Shown here piece by piece: positions 6,856 through 10,198 of a stretch of DNA of 10,198 nt. The notes under the pieces were generated by a model. That model did no database searches, had not been told where the DNA came from, and saw only the letters and a list, made by a program, of their open reading frames with translations. Position 1 is the first letter of the stretch; each line of letters starts with the position of its first letter. The stretch comes from Parafilimonas sp. (lineage in GTDB: Bacteria > Bacteroidota > Bacteroidia > Chitinophagales > Chitinophagaceae): positions 1-10,198 of the forward strand of contig JAICKT010000145.1 of assembly GCA_025927795.1 (NCBI GenBank), written 5' to 3'. The position numbers and the translations under genes were made by a program.

Positions 6856-7243
6856 TAGAAACTTCTGCTTTCGGAACTTTTAATGTTGCGGTATCACGCG
6901 GCACCGTTTTATCAGAACCTAAAACTTTTTTTAATCCGTCGAGGTATTGTTCTTTATACTCGAGCACTTGTTGCAATGAATCTGTGCGCATTTTTAATAG
7001 TTGCAATTCAGTTTTATTTTCCTTCTTGCCATAACCGGGAATATAAAATTTAAGTGGTGTTAAAACAAGTAAAGCCGCCGTTAAACCAACTAGTAATAAA
7101 AATACGGTACTCACAACTATATACACGCTTATACGCGATAATCTGAATTTAATTACTTCTTCAAAAGTATCGTCGTTCATAATCACCAACCTGTAATGAT
7201 TGCGTAAGCGTTTTAATGTAGTATTGTCTGTTATTTTTGACAT
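6848..7243 (-). CDS. Single-pass coiled-coil membrane protein resembling the N-terminus of a Bacteroidota M23 peptidase family
   Basis: A 131-residue protein. Residues 1-37 are polar and probably cytosolic, including the segment NHYRLVIMNDDTFEE; 38-62 form one transmembrane helix; the short motif YIPGY (67-71) follows; and 75-108 form a likely coiled coil (TDSLQQVLEYKEQYLDGLKK). From memory, this order (YRLVIMND-like start, helix, YIPGY, then a TDSL coiled coil) is that of the N-terminal part of Bacteroidota M23-family (LytM-like) envelope proteins. Here the protein stops at about residue 131 with no HxxxD or HxH zinc motif, so the peptidase domain is missing: a shortened relative or a scaffold form. 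It starts the four-gene minus-strand cluster and diverges from porW. A good -7 element lies just upstream. No frameshifted peptidase remnant is seen downstream, where atpZ begins at once. Confidence 0.65.
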   Translation of the reverse strand: MSKITDNTTLKRLRNHYRLVIMNDDTFEEVIKFRLSRISVYIVVSTVFLLLVGLTAALLVLTPLKFYIPGYGKKENKTELQLLKMRTDSLQQVLEYKEQYLDGLKKVLGSDKTVPRDTATLKVPKAEVSND

Positions 7244-7256
7244 ATCTGCTGTAAAT

Positions 7257-7264
7257 CAAAGATA
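7257..7264 (-). promoter_or_regulatory. Candidate promoter -7 element for the minus-strand cluster
   Basis: Read on the minus strand this is TATCTTTG, an exact match to TAnnTTTG, ending 13 bases before the ATG at 7243. It implies a very short leader. A TTG at the usual -33 distance is not evident. It supports one promoter for the four overlapping genes that follow. Confidence 0.5.
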
Positions 7265-7340
7265 GTGTTTCAATGTTGCCGCCTATGCAGAAAAATAACG
7301 CTAATTTTAAAATATTTGAGGCTGATTTGAGTTAAATAAT

Positions 7341-10198
7341 ATGAATATTTGCTGCATGAGAATTGCCGGTAATTTATTATTGATTTTTTTGTTGACACAT
7401 GTGGCGGTTTTTGTGAATGCGCAGCCTGGTTCAACCATTGATCTTAAAAAACCGGCTAAATATGAAAACCGCACATTAGGGTCTGAGAATACAGCAGAAG
7501 GAAAAATTGGAAGAGGCAAAAAGCTCTATCAAAATACCGTTACACATTACAACTATTATTTTAATGCCCGAACAAGGCTTAATGATATTATTGCGAGAGC
7601 AAAGCAAGGCACGAAAGACGATTATACCCGCCTGCTTCCCTACTATAATTATACGCTTGATGCAACAGCAACTGATCCTGATATTGACAGTGTAATTTAT
7701 AAATGCAATGCCGGCATTTTATTGCATGATTTAAGAAATGATTGGGTGGATGATTTATATTTTTTAATGGGGAAGGCTTATTACCTGCGCAAAAATTTTG
7801 ATTCTGCCGAGCATGTTTTTTTATATATCAATTATGCATTTGCACGTAAAGATGACGGTTATGATGTTCCGATTGGAAGCAATGCAAACGGTACTGTATT
7901 TAGTATTGCCACAAAAGAAAAAACGGGTTTGAAAGAAAAACTTTCAACACCGCCGCGCAGAAATGAAGATTTGATTTGGGTTGCAAAAAATTATATGGAT
8001 GCAGGCAAACCTTATGAAGCATCTGCTATTCTTGAAATTTTAAGAAATGATCCAAATTTTCCTGAGCGCCTTCAACCCGAATTACATGAAACTTTGGGTT
8101 ACTTGTTTTATAAAGAAAAAATTTATGATAGTGCTGCTTATCACTTAAGCCTTGCAACAGATTTGGACGATGACCGGCAGGAAAAAGCAAGACGTGAATA
8201 TTTAACTGCACAATTGTACATGGCTTCGGGAATGAATAAAGATGCAGAAAAATATTTTGCACGCAGTGCTGAACATACAGTGGATCCGGTAATGGAAATT
8301 TATGCAAGTATAAATGCAATTAATGCTTCAGACGATTCAGTAAATATAATTGATAAAAAAATTGCTGCTCTTTTACATCTTGCGAAAAGAGATAAGTTTG
8401 TTGGCTATCGCGATTTAATTTATTACACCGCTGCACAAATTGAAACAGAACAAAAAAATTATGACGACGCTTATAAGTTTTTACAAAAGAGCGTAAAATA
8501 TAATACAGATAACCCTGAGCAAAAAAGTCGTTCGTTTATGTTGCTCGGCGATATCAGTTATATTAAACCTGATTATATAGCAGCAAAAAATTTTTATGAT
8601 AGTGTTGATGCAGGAAGCCTTAAAGATTCAATTGATCAGCAGCGATTAACAACAAGACTTACTGCATTGCAAACCATCGCTTCGAATCTTACTATTATTC
8701 ACAATGAAGACAGCGTGCAGCTTGTGGCGCACATGCCCGAAGCGCAACGAATTGCCTTCATAAAAAAAACTGTACGGCAATTAAGAAAAGTACAGGGTTT
8801 AAAAGATGCAGACACATCTGTGTTTATTAATCCTGCCGTTCAGGCATCAAATATTCCGGGTATAGGAAACAATGCTTCCACTGATCTTTTTGCTGCGTCT
8901 GCGAAAGGCGATTGGTACTTTAATAATGCAACCTTACGAGCTTCCGGCGCAAATAATTTTCATGTAACGTGGGGCAACAGACCAAATGTAGATAACTGGC
9001 AGCGTATTGATGCAGTGAACAAACAAATTGCTCAACAGGCAGCCGGTGGTATAGATCCTGATAAAGCAATTGATTCTTCTGCTGACAATATGAATAATAA
9101 TGATAACGGCATGCAACAATTTTCTGCAGGAACAGGAGAAATTTCGTATGATGCTTTGCTCGCCAATGTGCCGCTTACTGATGAACAAATGAAATCTTCC
9201 AATTCAAAAATAATGGAAGCTCTTTTTGCTAACGCGAAGCAGTTTCAAAATGAATTAGAAGATTATAATGCAGCTATTGCATCTTATGATTCTTTAAACA
9301 AACGCTTTCCTGATAATAAACATCTTGAAGAATCTTTAGCTGGTTTATATTATTGTTATAATAAAATTGGAAAAAAGTTTTCAGCAGACTCAGCATTAAA
9401 TGTTTTAAATACAAAATTCAAAAACGGAACGTATGCAAAGCTGCTTGCAAACCGGGTTGCAGCAAACACAAAAGAACAACCGGAAGACTCTGCTACTAAA
9501 GCTTACGAGAATGTTTATAATTTATTTATCGAAGGAAACTTTGAGGAAGCAAAAGCAGCGCAGGCAAATGCAGACAGCGTTTATGGCAGTTCCCATTGGA
9601 CGCCGCAGTTGTTATACATCGAATCAATATATTATGTATCGAAGCGTGAAGACAGCATGGCAATAGATAAACTTACTGCATTATCAGACCAGTTTTCAGA
9701 ATCGCCGCTTGCAGAAAAAGCGAAAACAATGATTGACGTATTAAGACGGCGTCCTGAAATAGAAACTTATCTTACAAATCTGAAAGTAACAAGAGCTGCA
9801 GATGATGAACCATCGCCGGTTGTAAATCTTAACCCGGTAGAAAATATTACTGAAAAGAAACCGGAAATTAAAAGAGATTCAGTGGTTTCAAAGCAGGTGG
9901 AAAAAGTTGCAAAGCCGCAGGTTGATTCAATGAAAGCAGTTACCGGTGCTATAAAAACCTATGTCTTCAATGCATCCGATCAGCAGTTTGTAGCGATATT
10001 ATTGAATAAGGTTGATCCTGTTTATGCAAATGAAACTCGCAACGCATTTAACCGCTACAATCAAATAAATTTTTACAATCAGAAAATTAACAGCACTTCT
10101 TCCAAAATAAATGATAGTTTAAATATTGTTTTACTTGGTCCGTTTAGTGATGCTGCTTCTGCATTAATTTATGTTGATAAAGTAAAACCAAATGCAGC
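7341..10198 (+). CDS. porW: Type IX secretion system component PorW/SprE (3' end cut by the window)
   Basis: An open frame of 952 codons from ATG 7341 to the right edge, with no stop. A signal peptide spans about 1-27 (hydrophobic core LLLIFLL, likely cleavage VNA|QPG); a start at codon 6 (7356) would give a tidier signal. The conserved N-terminal block KKLYQNTVTHYNYYFNA (60-76) is followed by TPR-like helical repeats to about 460, then the PorW-type segments DWYFNN (524-529) and WGNRPNVDNWQR (544-555), a low-complexity linker, a second TPR block (about 625-810), a charged linker, and the C-terminal domain (874 onward) with FNRYNQINFYNQKIN and LLGPFSDAASALIYVDKVKP. Only a few tens of residues are probably missing. 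In Porphyromonas PorW, and in Flavobacterium SprE, is needed for type IX secretion and gliding, joining the PorK/N rings to the Sov translocon. No lipobox is seen, unlike the characterised lipoproteins. Only weak -7 matches (AATATTTG, 7311-7318) lie upstream. Confidence 0.88.
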   Translation, partial: MNICCMRIAGNLLLIFLLTHVAVFVNAQPGSTIDLKKPAKYENRTLGSENTAEGKIGRGKKLYQNTVTHYNYYFNARTRLNDIIARAKQGTKDDYTRLLPYYNYTLDATATDPDIDSVIYKCNAGILLHDLRNDWVDDLYFLMGKAYYLRKNFDSAEHVFLYINYAFARKDDGYDVPIGSNANGTVFSIATKEKTGLKEKLSTPPRRNEDLIWVAKNYMDAGKPYEASAILEILRNDPNFPERLQPELHETLGYLFYKEKIYDSAAYHLSLATDLDDDRQEKARREYLTAQLYMASGMNKDAEKYFARSAEHTVDPVMEIYASINAINASDDSVNIIDKKIAALLHLAKRDKFVGYRDLIYYTAAQIETEQKNYDDAYKFLQKSVKYNTDNPEQKSRSFMLLGDISYIKPDYIAAKNFYDSVDAGSLKDSIDQQRLTTRLTALQTIASNLTIIHNEDSVQLVAHMPEAQRIAFIKKTVRQLRKVQGLKDADTSVFINPAVQASNIPGIGNNASTDLFAASAKGDWYFNNATLRASGANNFHVTWGNRPNVDNWQRIDAVNKQIAQQAAGGIDPDKAIDSSADNMNNNDNGMQQFSAGTGEISYDALLANVPLTDEQMKSSNSKIMEALFANAKQFQNELEDYNAAIASYDSLNKRFPDNKHLEESLAGLYYCYNKIGKKFSADSALNVLNTKFKNGTYAKLLANRVAANTKEQPEDSATKAYENVYNLFIEGNFEEAKAAQANADSVYGSSHWTPQLLYIESIYYVSKREDSMAIDKLTALSDQFSESPLAEKAKTMIDVLRRRPEIETYLTNLKVTRAADDEPSPVVNLNPVENITEKKPEIKRDSVVSKQVEKVAKPQVDSMKAVTGAIKTYVFNASDQQFVAILLNKVDPVYANETRNAFNRYNQINFYNQKINSTSSKINDSLNIVLLGPFSDAASALIYVDKVKPNA

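Noticed and set aside
8026..8319. Antisense and alternative-frame ORFs within porW (also 7507-7695, 8934-9188 and 9433-9666)
   Set aside because: The long continuous porW frame on the plus strand, with family motifs along its whole length, accounts for the region.
1..10198. Search for CRISPR arrays, insertion sequences, tRNA or rRNA genes and defence systems
   Set aside because: No regularly spaced repeats, transposase-like frames, terminal inverted repeats or cloverleaf-like segments were seen; gene content is housekeeping and secretion.

Overview
The window looks like a chromosomal housekeeping region of a Bacteroidota bacterium, most likely in or near the Chitinophagaceae. The reasons are an AT-rich genome, a Bacteroidota-type RpoB of 1267 residues, a type IX secretion PorW/SprE homologue (that system is largely confined to this phylum), starts without Shine-Dalgarno sequences, and matches to the Bacteroidota -7 promoter element TAnnTTTG upstream of several genes. 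The family assignment is inference.

Layout. Bases 1-334 are an AT-rich non-coding leader, possibly with the first codons of a divergent exported protein at the left edge and a doubtful 35-codon leader ORF that overlaps the rpoB start. Bases 335-4138 (+) hold complete rpoB, closed by a strong intrinsic terminator at about 4180-4213. Neither rpoC nor rplL/rplJ is next to it. Bases 4383-5594 (+) hold complete sucC (succinyl-CoA synthetase beta), without sucD. It converges on a compact minus-strand cluster (7243 down to 5621) of four overlapping genes, in transcription order: a small coiled-coil membrane protein resembling the N-terminal part of a Bacteroidota M23-peptidase family, an AtpZ-like protein, a four-helix AtpI-like membrane protein, and a SprT-like zinc metalloprotein. 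A 97-bp divergent intergenic region separates this cluster from porW/sprE (+), which starts at 7341 and runs off the right edge after 952 codons.

How the genes fit together: RpoB is a core RNA polymerase subunit and SucC a TCA-cycle enzyme; both look like single-gene transcription units. The AtpZ/AtpI pair normally assists assembly or ion supply of F1Fo ATP synthase, but the synthase genes are not in this window. PorW/SprE links the periplasmic rings and the outer-membrane translocon of the type IX secretion system. The M23-like scaffold gene diverges from porW, an envelope-related pairing that may not be accidental.

I found no mobile element, CRISPR array, rRNA, tRNA or clear novel defence or biosynthetic system. 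The most notable observations are gene-order ones (rpoB apart from rpoC; atpZ/atpI apart from the atp structural genes), a likely peptidase-less M23-type scaffold, a PorW without a lipobox, and an unusual leader upstream of rpoB.
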